DNA of 64,000 nt from Argyresthia goedartella (Eukaryota > Arthropoda > Insecta > Lepidoptera > Argyresthiidae), in NCBI GenBank assembly GCA_949825045.1, contig OX463836.1, positions 9,441,829-9,505,828 of the forward strand, written 5' to 3'. Shown piece after piece: positions 53,560 through 63,917 of this stretch. Below the pieces are notes generated by a model that worked only from the letters and a program-made list of their open reading frames with translations, did no database searches and had not been told where the DNA came from. The position numbers and the translations under genes were made by a program. Position 1 is the stretch's first letter, and the number at the start of each line of letters is the position of its first letter.

Positions 53560-54722
53560 GACCCCACTGCCCTGGGCAGACTCACCGCTCTGCTTCGCAA
53601 TGCATGAGCCGCTCAGGGTCGTCCACTGGAACGCGCAGTCGCTGACAGGGAAGAAGCGGCTGCTCCACGTGTTCCTGAGGGACTACCGCGTCGACGTGAT
53701 GCTCATCAGCGAGACATTCTTAGCCAAGCTGTCGCTGCCTGACTACTTTGTCTACCGCAAGGACGAGAAGACCTCCAGCAGCCGGGCCTTTCGAGGCTTG
53801 GCAGTCATCGTGGGCAGGAAGATCGTCCACCAGCTCGTTGACGCCCAAGAGTATACATCCCTGTATGCTTTGGGCGCCGACCTCCAGGTCGCCGGCGAGG
53901 TGCTGCGACTCTACACCGTGTATAAGCCCCCCAAGTACACAAATCCGCACCTCCGAAATACGGGGGCTGGTACAGTCGCCGCACCCGACACTCGTCGCCG
54001 GCGACCTCATCGCAAAGCACACCGCCTGGAGCTCCACCAGGGTGTACCCAGCTGGACGCGCCATCCACGCCGACTCCGTGAGCCATAACTTCGACTTCAT
54101 CGATCCCGATGAGCCCACCCACTTCGACACGCGGGCTGGATGGGACACCATCGACGTCGTGGTCGTCAGAGGTCTCCGGACACCGCCGAGCCAGGAGGTA
54201 CTCCCCGACCTCCCTTTGGACCACAGGCCAGTTCTTCCCGTTCTGGCGGAACTGCCCACCCGGGTATCTCCGCCAGCATCACGTCGCCGCTACCAGTGGG
54301 GCGCCTTCACCGCCGCCTTAGACCAGTCCTCCACCACCTGCCCTGTCAACCAGCCGGACGACTTTGACCGCCTGGCATCGCGACTGACCACCCAGATCCG
54401 AGACGCGCTCAACCTGTTATCGCACACCGTAGCTCGCGGGGGAAACCCACACCTCTCCCTGCTGAGCCTCGCTGCGATAAGCGCGCTCTTCGGAAGCAGT
54501 GGCAGCGAACCCGCTGCCCGACGACGAAAACCAGGCTCAAAGCCATGACAGCAAATCTGAAGCGTCAACTTGATCTCCACGCCGAAGAATCTAGGGAACG
54601 TCAGGTGGAGTCCATAGGCCAACACGTCACTTCCCCTCCGTGCATCGCCTGTGCCGGGATTTGTCGACCACTCCTGCCCCTGTCCGACCAATCCTGGGCA
54701 GCGACGGCCTACCGAGATTCTG
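53560..54722 (+). pseudogene. Jockey-like LINE, 5' half (ORF1 end, endonuclease)
   Basis: G+C-rich, unlike its surroundings. The end of ORF1 overlaps the ORF2 start (GCAATGCATGAG). Endonuclease: LRVVHWNAQSLTGKKRLLHV, MLISETFLAKLSLPDYFVYR, SSSRAFRGLAVIV; then, after shifts, VAGDLIAKHTAWSSTRVYPA, WDTIDVVVVRG and LDHRPVLPVL. Further linker sequence reaches about 54720. The 3' half resumes at 59880 after a nested LINE. Confidence 0.75.
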
Positions 54723-54974
54723 AGCAGTTTCAGTTCAGTTTTAAATCGTTTATTTTCATTGGAGTTTACATAGAGAATCTAATATAAAACCTCTTAAAAA
54801 TAGTCATTAAAATTAAAAATAGTTACCTGCCTAGGTGCATTCGAAATGTTGTCGTTAATGTGAAGAATGCACAAGAAACACATTGCATACTCTTTTCAAA
54901 ATTCAAGTACTTATGTCTAATACAATAATTATTTGGTCAATTTACATGAAAAGAAGCTGTCAAATGGAGCTAAT

Positions 54975-57900
54975 TTACTGCCAGACCAGTTTATCATTTA
55001 AATAATCCTCAACTTTATAGTATGCCTTTTTAATTAATACATTCTTAACAGTTTTCTTCAATTGTTTTTCTGATAAATTAATAACATTGGAGGGCAACTT
55101 ATTGTAACACCTAACAGAAAGCCCCTTGAAGCTAGAGGAAACTTTGCTTAAACGAAAATGAAGATAAGATAATTTTAATTTGTTTCTAGTATTAACTGAG
55201 TGAAGATCACATTTTCTATTAAAGCTACCAATATTTTTGCGGACATACATAATATTTTCATAAATATATTGAGAGGGAAGAGTCAAAATATTAATATCCT
55301 TAAATTTATCTCTCAAAGATGATCTAGCCTTCAAGTTATAAATGGCCCTAATGGCACATTTCTGCAAGTTAAAAATACGTTCAACATCGGCAGCGCCGCC
55401 CCAAAGGAGTACTCCATATGACATTACACTGTGAAAATAGGCATAATATACAAGCTTTGCTGTTTTTTCATCAGCTAGTTGCCGGATTCTTTTAAGAGCA
55501 AAAGCCGCAGAACTTAATTTAGAGCCCAGTGTTTCAATATGTGGACCCCATTGCAGTTTACTATCTAGTGTTAAGCCAAGAAACACTGCCTTCTCGACAA
55601 AGCCCAGTGTCTCCTTGCCCAGGTTTAATGGTGGTTCTACTTGCCTTACATTTGGTAGAACAAATTTTATACAATTAGTTTTCTTAGTGTTAAGATTTAA
55701 ATTATTTTATTAAACCAATCTAGTAGCACCGATAGAGCAGAGTTCGCCTTGTCAAGAGATGTAGATTGTCTCTGTATATTAAATATTATAGAAGTATCAT
55801 CAGCGAACAATACAATATCGGCAGATTTTTCCATAAGGTATGGCAAGTCATTAATATAAATAAGAAATAAAAATGGTCCTAATACTGATCCTTGAGGGAC
55901 ACCCATTTCCATTTCACATCCGTTTGAAGCAATACCATTAACATTGATTTTTTGGGTTCTGTTCGACAAATAAGAATGAATTAATTCATTTGACTTATCT
56001 CTTATTCCATAATGTTTAAGTTTATTGAGCAAGGTTTCATGATTTACGCAATCAAAGGCTTTAGAAAGATCACAGAATACTCCAAGAGCATCCTCTGAAT
56101 TTTCCCAAGAATCATAAATAAGGGATATAAGAGCTATGCCTGCGTCAATAGTTGATCTACCTTTCGTAAACCCAAACTGTTTCGCGTGGAAAAGCCCATT
56201 AGAACTAAAGTGATAAAGCATTTGATTGAGCATAATCTTTTCAAAGAGTTTACTTAACACTGGTAATATCGCAACTGGCCTATAGTTATTAGGATCACAT
56301 TTTTCTCCTGTTTTAAATAATGGTGTAACCTTAGCTAATTTCATGAGATCTGGGAACATTCCATTTTTGATGCAAACATTAAAGATGTGTGCCAACAATG
56401 GAGCTATACTTGTTATAATGGATTTAATAACCTTAACTGATAGTCCCCAGTGGTCCTCAGTTGATTTTAACTTAAGTTGACCAAATGTTTTAATAATAGT
56501 ATTATCGCTAATTTTCTTAAATGAAAAACATTCATTACATCTGCTAACATTTTCTATCAGCAGTTTGGTTGCTGCTTCTGGTGATGAATTAAGCCCATAG
56601 GTTAGTTGGGATGGAATTTCCTTAAAAAACCTTTCGAAAATGTTAGCAACTTCAGCTGGTGAGTCTACTTTTTTATCATCTACGTTGAAACAAATATTTC
56701 TATCTTGCAATTTAGACTTTCCAGATTCCTGATTAATCATCTTCCAAACGGTTTTAATTTTATCATCTGATTTAACTATTTTATTTTTAATATGCAATAT
56801 CTTAGCTGCTAGGCATACCCTTTTAAATGTCTTTGAGTAATTTCTAACATACTCATGAAATTCTGGATTTGGCGTTAGTGTTTTTTCGGCATACAGGTCA
56901 TAAAGTTTTCTTTTACTGATGTGAATCCCCGTAGTAGCCCAGTCGCAGAAAGATTTACAATTATTACGTGTTATAATTTTAACATTAAATAAGGCATTAA
57001 ACTCTTTTTCTAAAATATTAAACATTTTCCCATATAATATATTGGGGTCCTTGTCACATGGAGTACTAGTAGCTATATTAATTAAAGACTGCTGGATAAT
57101 GGTTTTAAATTTCAAAATCTGACTATTTGTTATAGGTCTAAATTTAATTTGTATCATTTTGTGTAGCTTAGTGAACGGTATTTTAATAATTTGTCCACAA
57201 TGATCAGACGGCAAGGCATTGATAATACTTTTAAATTTAATGTCACATTTTTCCATATAATATATTGGGGTCCTTGTCACATGGAGTACTAGTAGATATA
57301 TTAATTAAAGACTGCTGGATAATGGTTTTAAATTTCAAAATCTGACTATTTGTTATAGGTCTAAATTTAATTTGTATCATTTTGTGTAGCTTAGTGAACG
57401 GTATTTTAATAATTTGTCCACAATGATCAGAGGGCAAGGCATTGATAATACTTTTAAATTTAATGTCACAGAAAATGTTATCGATGCAGGTTGCTGTGGT
57501 AGGCGTTATCCGTGTTGGTTCTTGAAATACACGTGATAAGTTAAAAGATGAAAATAAATTTAATAATTTACTTTTGAGGGTAGACTCTTCCAATATATTA
57601 ATATTAAAATCTCCACAAACAATAATGTAGTTTTTAAGCTTCATTAAATTACTGAGTACATCTTCCATGACATTTTCAAAAGTTGTATAGTTTGAACCAG
57701 GTATTCTATAAACACAGATTATAACTGACAGTTCCAGCTCAACACATGACAGCTCTACAGTGCTTTCAATAGATTGTGATACAATATCTCTCCTATCTTT
57801 TGCGTTTATAATATTATTAATTAAAATAAGAGAGCCTCCACGCTCATGACTTTTCCTAGTGAAAGCACTTACAATTCTATAGTTATTAAATCCTATTGAC

Positions 57901-58022
57901 AACCCATGTTCTTTTAACCAGTGCTCAGTTAAGCATAGTACCTGTATCTTTTCGCATTCTAAAAACAATTCAACATTTAAAATTTTGCCAGAAAAACCTT
58001 GATTGAATGTTCTGATGAACAA
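54975..58022 (-). pseudogene. Nested LINE ORF2: endonuclease and RT
   Basis: Endonuclease (58022-57243): VLCLTEHWLKEHGLSIGFNN, ERGGSLILINN, VCGDFNINIL, PTRITPTTATCIDNIF, INALPSDHCGQIIKIPF. A 223-bp tandem duplication shifts the frame at about 57250. RT (57280-55697): NYRPVAILPVLSKLFEKIML, KQFGFTKGRSTIDAGIALIS, VFCDLSKAFDCVNHETLLNK, MGVPQGSVLGPFLFLIYIND, IVLFADDTSIIF. A single-base loss at about 55706 precedes the last part (55586-54975: SVMSYGVLLWGGAADVERIF, ENIMYVRKN, ending DYLNDKLVWQ). Jockey/CR1-like. Confidence 0.8.
57025..57478. repeat. 223-bp tandem duplication within LINE ORF2
   Basis: Units start at about 57031 and 57254 ('catataatatattggggtcc'). They differ at two positions ('gtagctat' against 'gtagatat', 'gacggcaa' against 'gagggcaa'). 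223 is not a multiple of three, so the frame breaks. Confidence 0.9.
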
Positions 58023-58055
58023 TATGAAGCAAGTTTGGTTTTTCTTTTGTCTTAC

Positions 58056-58943
58056 TTATAAGTTTAAATAATATTTACTTGTAACTTTAGAGATGTCTAT
58101 ATCCCTATCCACACATCTCGGCTGCGGACAAAAGTCCTCGTCTCTATTTATCAGTGGTGAACAATAGTCCCTGTCATCTCCTAACTGTGAACAAATCGAA
58201 TTGCCCACATCTAAAGGCGGACAAAAGTCCATGTCAAGAACATTGTTAGTAATTGTACTAACGTTAATATTTATAAAATTGGTTTTACAAGGTAAAACAA
58301 AGTTAAAATTACATGTTAACAACTTAGCAAGAATATATCTGCTTCTTATAGTAAAAGAAGTTAAAAAAAATCTTGTCATAAAGGATTTATTAATATAACT
58401 ATTTATGTCAATTACATTGACAAAATCAAAACTTTTTGACAAATGCAACATTAAACAGTTTTTCTCATATATGAGTGCATTTGATTTATTATTTACATTT
58501 CTGAAGTATGGAAATGTTACTAAAGTCAACTGTGTTGGTCGCTTATTACTATGAATCCTACCTATCCTATCAAACAAATTGTAAATTTCAACCTTATCTA
58601 CGTTAAGACTACTGCCGTACATTAATACTACTCTTTTATTATATATGTCATAGTTTTTAATAATTTGCAAGTACAGTTCACTATATGACATATTTGGAAA
58701 ACATAAATTAGTTATTATATCTTTACTAAACCGGTTCACAATGGATCCCAAGCCTCTGCCTATCCCGTCACATACTATAACTGAGGAGGAGGGGGTCGAC
58801 TTAGAAAAAGAGAGTTTTTCGTTGATGCTTAATTCTTCATTATTATTTTGTTGCTTATCTAAACAATTGTTGCAACTGTAGTTGTTCAACAGCGAGTTAA
58901 ACCTCTGTTCATTTTCAATGCACAACTCAACTAATTGACTCAT
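58056..58943 (-). pseudogene. Nested LINE ORF1, C-terminal half
   Basis: SSSVIVCDGIGRGLGSIVNR, NMSYSELYLQIIKNYDIYNK, RVVLMYGSSLNVDKVEIYNL resemble an SGNH/esterase-like fold that occurs in ORF1 of some LINEs, but the GDS nucleophile motif is replaced by CDG. The region ends in a repeated Asp/Cys-Pro-rich stretch (DMDFCPPLDVG, DRDYCSPLINRDEDFCPQP). It continues from the preceding open frame after a one-base shift at about 59025. Confidence 0.5.
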
Positions 58944-59014
58944 CGCTATTGTATGGTCAGACAGCTCGGTTTGTGCTGGACTATAGTCTAGGGAGATTTT
59001 CTCTAACTGATTTT

Positions 59015-59671
59015 CTAATAATAATATTTTCTTCTGAAATACTTATCCTGCTCATAACTGCCTATAGTATTTACTAACAATTCATTATTACAAACTAAAT
59101 CATCCTTCAGCCTTAGATTACTTTGCCTTAAAGTATTAACAGATACCCTATATTTCATTAATAATTTACAATTTTTAGTCATTGATCTAGATAGTCTTAA
59201 ATATTTCTTTGATTGTTTCCTGCTTTGGAACTTGCAGGAATGGCTATGGACATTTTTACATACTAACATTTCATTATATCTATTCAGTGTTGAATCTAAT
59301 TTATATTTACATAATTCCTCCTCTAATGACATTATTTTTGATTGTGCCTGGTCAAGTACACGCCTAAGGTCCTCAATTTCATAAAAGGATTCATTGTGGA
59401 CTAAACGGCATTGGTCCCCCTCCTCCAAAAGCCTCTGAAGAGTGTCTCGGTGGTCAGTTGTGTCCAAGAGCTCAATGTGTTGTCCTTTTAGCTCGCTCTT
59501 CATTTTGCTAAGCCTATCCAGAAGCTGTTTCATTTCCATCTCACTCTCCTCTCTTTCCCTTAATAGCTGAGCATTAAGGTTTTCCTGGGTTTTGAGCTGA
59601 TCTAGGGTATGTCTCAGCTTTTCCTCCAAGCATTTAAGTGTAGCGGCACGGGTCATAGTGGATTTTGCCAT
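59015..59671 (-). pseudogene. Nested LINE ORF1, coiled-coil half
   Basis: 218 codons from ATG 59671. It is Leu/Glu/Lys-rich with heptads (RATLKCLEEKLRHTLDQLKT, LLDRLSKMKSELKGQ, LRRVLDQAQSKIMSLEEELC). Such coiled coils multimerise ORF1 protein on RNA. The frame shifts at about 59025 and then joins KKILLLENQLEKISLDYSPA. Confidence 0.6.
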
Positions 59672-59880
59672 TTTTCTTGATTTTAGTAACGACGACGGGT
59701 GAAATTCAAATCAGCTGATCGTTGTCACTCGGTTCAAGGGATTCATCCAACAACGATTATGTTCGCATCAATTCTCTCTTCCAATAACAGAAATCCATTT
59801 ATCACTAGATATCTCTTAATTAAATTTACAATTACACAGTTTTATAGTTTTAAAAACATAAAATTGAGCCCAAGACCGTA

Positions 59881-60770
59881 CGGAGATCTTCGCTAAATGC
59901 CTCGAGAAGCAGTTAAGCCGAACCCTATGGATGATGTGGAGCACGTCGCAGCAGGCGAGAGACACCTGCGAGAGTTGTTCGCCACGCGGATAGCTCCCGA
60001 AGAGGACCCCATCGTCGTCACGCCAGGTCAGATCGTGCGTGCATTTCAACGTACCAAGCCCAGGAAAGCCCCGGGCGCAGACTCCTTCCACCATCGCTCC
60101 AGCTCCAGGGACAGGACATCAAGTGGTCTCCGCAGGTGTACCTGGGAGTGACCATTGATCGGCGGTTCACCATGAAGCAACACTTCGACAACGTCGTCAG
60201 CCAGGCCAAGGTGGCACGTGCCAAGCTGTGTCCACTTCTCGCTCGGGATCTACAAGAGCTACGTGAGATCCCACCTCACCTTCGCGGCCCCGGCATGGTA
60301 CGCCCTGTGCTCGGAGACGAACAAACGGAGACTCCGAGCCCAAGAGAACCTCTCTCTGCGTACCATCGCCGACGCCCCCCGCTACGTGAGAAACGCGGCA
60401 ATCCAGAGGGACCTAAGATAGGAAACAGTGGACCAGTTTGTCCAGAGGCTGGAGAAGGGCATGTTCGGCGCCGCCTGCCAGGCGACATGGTTGCCTAGCC
60501 GGCGATCACCAATTGCATACAAGCGCCACACGAACACCACAGCCCGTAAGGGCCACCCGATGACCTGTCCATAGGAGTGGACAGAGGTGATGCTTCGGGA
60601 AGAGGTCCATTGACCTGACCCCGACTCCCCACGCCCCAGAAGGGGTGCGGGAGAAGACCAACAAGAGAGCAATTGCATTCGAGTACGAGCATTCGAGGAA
60701 TAAACACTCAAGAACAGACGGAGTTTGATTCAACAACTGAGCTACATACAGTCCACAACAGTGAATAATT
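59881..60770 (+). pseudogene. Jockey-like LINE, 3' half with RT core deleted
   Basis: Resumes with EIFAKCLEKQL and DDVEHVAAGERHLRELFATR, then FQRTKPRKAPGADS, the first RT block. The reading jumps straight to QGQDIKWSPQVYLGVTIDRR, a post-palm block, so the whole palm is missing. The rest, YKSYVRSHLTFAAPAWYALC, LRAQENLSLRTIADAPRYVR and NAAIQRDL, is the Jockey-type C-terminus. The 3' UTR runs to about 60770, next to the zinc-finger intron. Confidence 0.75.
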
Positions 60771-60863
60771 TTAAACCCGAATTTGGAATAAAATTTGGAA
60801 TAAAAATAATAATAAATATTATTATTATTATAAAGCAATAATGAATTATGAAAGGATTCTTAC

Positions 60864-61268
60864 CATCAGAGGTATGCGTTTTCATGTGTTTCTTCAAACT
60901 TTCATTTTGCAAAAAGTATTTCTCACAGCTTGAACATTTATAGTGCTGTTGAGTTTCTTTCATTTCGTCACCAGTATTTAAATACTTCTGGCAAACTGAA
61001 CTCTTGTTTGGCTTCTCCTCGCTATGAGTTCTCATGTGATTTGTCAGTTGACGGTTGGTACTAAATCTTATCTGGCATATTGAACACTTGAAGGGTTTCC
61101 CAGTATATGTAGTCATGTTACATTTTGAAACGGTATTTTCGGTGAAGTCTTCTGAACAAGTTGTAGACTTGCAGGATTTGTCTCCTATAGTCGCCTTGGA
61201 TTTTGTAGCTATTGCGTCGGTGTCCTGGCAGATATAAAACCGACTCTTGAGGATTTCCGAAGCCTCGC
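60864..61268 (-). CDS. C2H2 zinc-finger exon, copy 2 (partial gene)
   Basis: Minus-strand exon between an acceptor (aattctcccacag, ending at 61269) and a donor (GTAAGAAT, starting at 60863). Encodes FKCSICQIRFSTNRQLTNHM RTH and CSSCEKYFLQNESLKKHMKT HTSDG, close to copy 1 at 3205-3657. The Ser-rich linker is shorter. The Jockey-like LINE lies in the downstream intron, just past an AAT microsatellite (60783-60840). The open frame runs on to 60742 but that part is intron. Confidence 0.6.
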
Positions 61269-61550
61269 CTGTGGGAGAATTAAATATATTTTTAATCAGG
61301 ATGGCAAGTAGTAAATACATAAGTCAAAGTTGACTTGACAAGATGTCACATCAATACAGAAAAGGACCATGAGCAATTTTGGGTTAAGTGCTCGATAGTA
61401 TGTGACAATAGACCTATGCCATTTGATTGCTTTTAGGATGCAGATTATTTCATTCTATGACAGCTTAGCCGAAATCGAGTGTAAACATGGTGTTTTTTAG
61501 ATTTATAAATATTTATATATAGTTTTTAGAGTTTTTACCGCAAAACAAAA

Positions 61551-61632
61551 TATTATATGTGTACAGGCTGTAACAGAAAGGTGTAGTAATATTTGGGGGG
61601 GTTAATAGAGATATAATTCTGAACAACTTTAA
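61551..61632 (-). repeat. Dispersed repeat B, copy 3
   Basis: Inverse copy of 2868-2946. The flank is also shared with zinc-finger copy 1 (gcggtaaaaactctaaaaac). Confidence 0.5.
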
Positions 61633-61637
61633 ATAAA

Positions 61638-61787
61638 CTAGGATTTTTTATTTGAGGCCAGAAATGTAAACAAAGAACTGTCATTTACCAGTACAAAAAG
61701 TGTAATATCAATGACAAAGTCAACGGTTTTGTTCTAGAAAATGACAGTTGTTTGTTTACATTTCTGGCCTCAAATTAAAAATCCTAG
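61638..61787. mobile_element. 150-bp MITE with ~48-bp TIRs
   Basis: The ends read CTAGGATTTTTTATTTGAGG (left) and CTAGGATTTTTAATTTGAGG (right, complement). TA at 61639-61640 and 61785-61786 would suit a Tc1/mariner-like target duplication. No coding capacity. Confidence 0.75.
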
Positions 61788-61904
61788 ATATATATATATG
61801 TACATCGCCGATATATATGTCACCGGAAGATAGTCAAAACCGTTAGTTGGTAAACTAAGATCAACTATCGACAGATAGTAAACCAGACCGACAGGGTTTA
61901 GAAT

Positions 61905-62015
61905 TTACGTTTCTTTTGTTCTTACATGTCAACCTTATACGAAGACTATTCGGGGGCTTCGCTGCGCTCGCCCCATCTAGTCTTCACCTAAGCTACCGCA
62001 GTTTAAACCACTTTA
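61905..62015 (-). repeat. Dispersed repeat C, partial inverted copy 4
   Basis: The minus strand reads 'ctgcggtagcttaggtgaag' ... 'gagcgcagcgaagcccccga' ... 'ttgacatgtaagaac', as in copy 2 at 8182-8465. Confidence 0.6.
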
Positions 62016-62018
62016 CTA

Positions 62019-62842
62019 TGTAACGTAGTACGTTATTTGACGCCAACATTTAAATCAATTCACTGCAGAATGTATTTTTTGAGTACCGATCTACGCGCAT
62101 TCTCCGCTTCCACAGTCAACTCAAGGTTAACCGGTATTGCCTTTCACCTGACGCGCCTGCATCCGCGCGCTTAGTGGATCATTCCGGCCCGAGCAACACT
62201 CCCATGACTACGTACTGCGACCTTATTCGTACTCGGAGGAACGAATCCTTTTTTTTATTGAAATTTTCCCGTGGGACATTTTTCCCAAGTATATAACTTC
62301 ATTCAAAGTGCTGTGCTAAACCCCGATATTGGGGTTCGGCGCATACGCTTTTTCAACGTTCGCACTTCACTTGACACAGAAATTTCGGACGACCATTATC
62401 ATCCGCTTCGTGTCGGCCGACTCCAGTTCGTGTCGATCGACATTATTTTTCGCCTCGCGCTTCGGGTTAATTATAAAATTAAATTAAATTTGTTATTGTT
62501 AAAATTTCTTTTTTTTATTAATTCTTTTAGCTTCTCATAGTTAGACTTTCATTTCATTTCATTCATAAAAATTCATTAACTTTACTGCGCATTACAAGAT
62601 AAATGCGACACTGGCGCGCTTAAACGTGGTAATAAGTCTGATTTTGCTTGGTTGGTAAGTAGTTAGCTGCTTGTGTGTGTGTTAATGTAAACGTTTTTAT
62701 TTTTGGTTTTGCTGGAACTAAGGTGTCCGTGGCCTCCGTTTGTTTGTTTTTTTTTATGTCTTATTACGTCATAGTAGCGTTGTTAACTGTACACCATTGT
62801 TTTGTTAATAAAACTATATTTTAGTTCTCATACTGTGTTACA
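62019..62842 (+). repeat. Putative 5' LTR of an LTR retrotransposon
   Basis: Starts TGTAACGTAGTACG and ends GTGTTACA, so the ends are 6-bp inverted repeats (TGTAAC/GTTACA) with TG...CA. Inside are TATATAA near 62291 and AATAAA at 62807-62812, 30 bp before the end. The gag of an LTR element follows on the same strand. There is no second LTR in the window and the next bases (TAACGGACTACG) are not a usual TGG primer site, so the boundaries are tentative. Confidence 0.4.
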
Positions 62843-63112
62843 TAACGGACTACGAACACACTACTTACACTTATTGCTTATTTTTTCCTGCCATTCTTAT
62901 TTTTATGGTTTGATCGTTTATCATCAATCATCTCATTCATCATCTTCATAAAACCAAACGTTCATTAATTCGTTATTATAACAGTGCGGAGTATTCATTA
63001 TCAATATTTCACTAGTGCGGAGTATTCATTATTAATATTGCACGTGTATTCACCATTAACCCAATTTACGCGCAATATAGTTTCAATTATTTGCGTGATT
63101 GAATTATCTAAT
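62843..63112 (+). other. Leader upstream of gag
   Basis: 270 bp without coding signal. 'agtgcggagtattcattat' occurs twice at about 62984 and 63014. Confidence 0.4.
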
Positions 63113-63917
63113 ATGACTTACCCATTTAAGTTTCTATCTCTTCAAAAGTCGGAACTAGAGTATGAAGTAGCGATTAGGGGGACGACACCTGCTGGCACTG
63201 TACAGGATTTACGCAAGCAAATAGTAAAATTTGCTATCGATTTGCCTTCAGAGGACATCTTGGAGACGTCGCCTGACGTAAAACTAGACCTTTTAGGTGT
63301 GTTGGAGGTTTTATCCAAAGTACAGACAAACTAAGATGTAGCGGCACCGGATAAGGGTCTCGTTCACCGTACAGAAACGTTGTTGCACCACCTGTATCAC
63401 AGGCTACATAGGATTAGCACTACCGATGAAACTAACAAGAAGCAGTATGGCGACTGCGTGGTATTGTATAAGTCGTACTTGCATAATTTTGTCTCTTTTA
63501 AGACAAAGGTTACCGATCTTTTGGCAGTCCCTCCCCCGAGTAGTAGTCAGAGTGTCACCGTGCTACCTAATACACCAAATATAATTAGGGTGAACTGCGA
63601 AAAAGGTAATTTAGGCGAATTGGGTAAATTTAAATACAATGGAACCACTTGCGTTCGTGCGCCTTACACCTAAACAGGATGATTCACATCAGTCTCACCC
63701 TCAAAGGCAAACCCATAACCCTTCTAAGAATTATGCGAATAATAATTCCCATCGAGGTAATAACCGTTATTATGTTCATGCGATTAATAAGCCCGCACCT
63801 TGGTGTCCGAGATGTCGTGACAGTTCACATAATTTCCGGCAATGTACTGTCAAGGATGGTGAAGTGATTGCCCCGATTATAAACAGTCTCGTTCGTTTAG
63901 CACAAAAAACTAGATAG
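63113..63917 (+). pseudogene. Broken gag of an LTR retrotransposon
   Basis: From ATG 63113: MTYPFKFLSLQKSELEYEVA, TVQDLRKQIVKFAIDLPSED, DLLGVLEVLSKVQTN, an in-frame TAA at 63332-63334, then KGLVHRTETLLHHLYHRLHR in the same frame. After about 63650 the frame changes and reaches a CCHC knuckle, CPRCRDSSHNFRQC (C-x2-C-x4-H-x4-C). The capsid centre between them is missing. Ty3/Gypsy-like or BEL-like gag; class not assigned. No pol follows in the window. Confidence 0.55.

Larger units (their letters stand above)
54723..59880 (-). mobile_element. Nested ~5.1-kb LINE on the minus strand
   Basis: It separates the two halves of the Jockey-like LINE. From 5' (right) to 3' (left): a leader, ORF1 (59671-58056), ORF2 (58022-54975), and a 3' UTR with AATAAA and a CTGAA-like short tail at about 54723-54740. 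The 5' boundary near 59880 is approximate. The coding sequence has few defects: one shift in ORF1, one near the ORF2 start, a 223-bp duplication, and one deletion. Confidence 0.75.

Noticed and set aside
53720..54259. Minus-strand open frames of 179 and 139 codons in a G+C-rich stretch
   Set aside because: Antisense to the clear endonuclease of the Jockey-like LINE.
61798..61830. ATATAT run as a promoter
   Set aside because: A low-complexity run; no downstream gene on either strand uses it.
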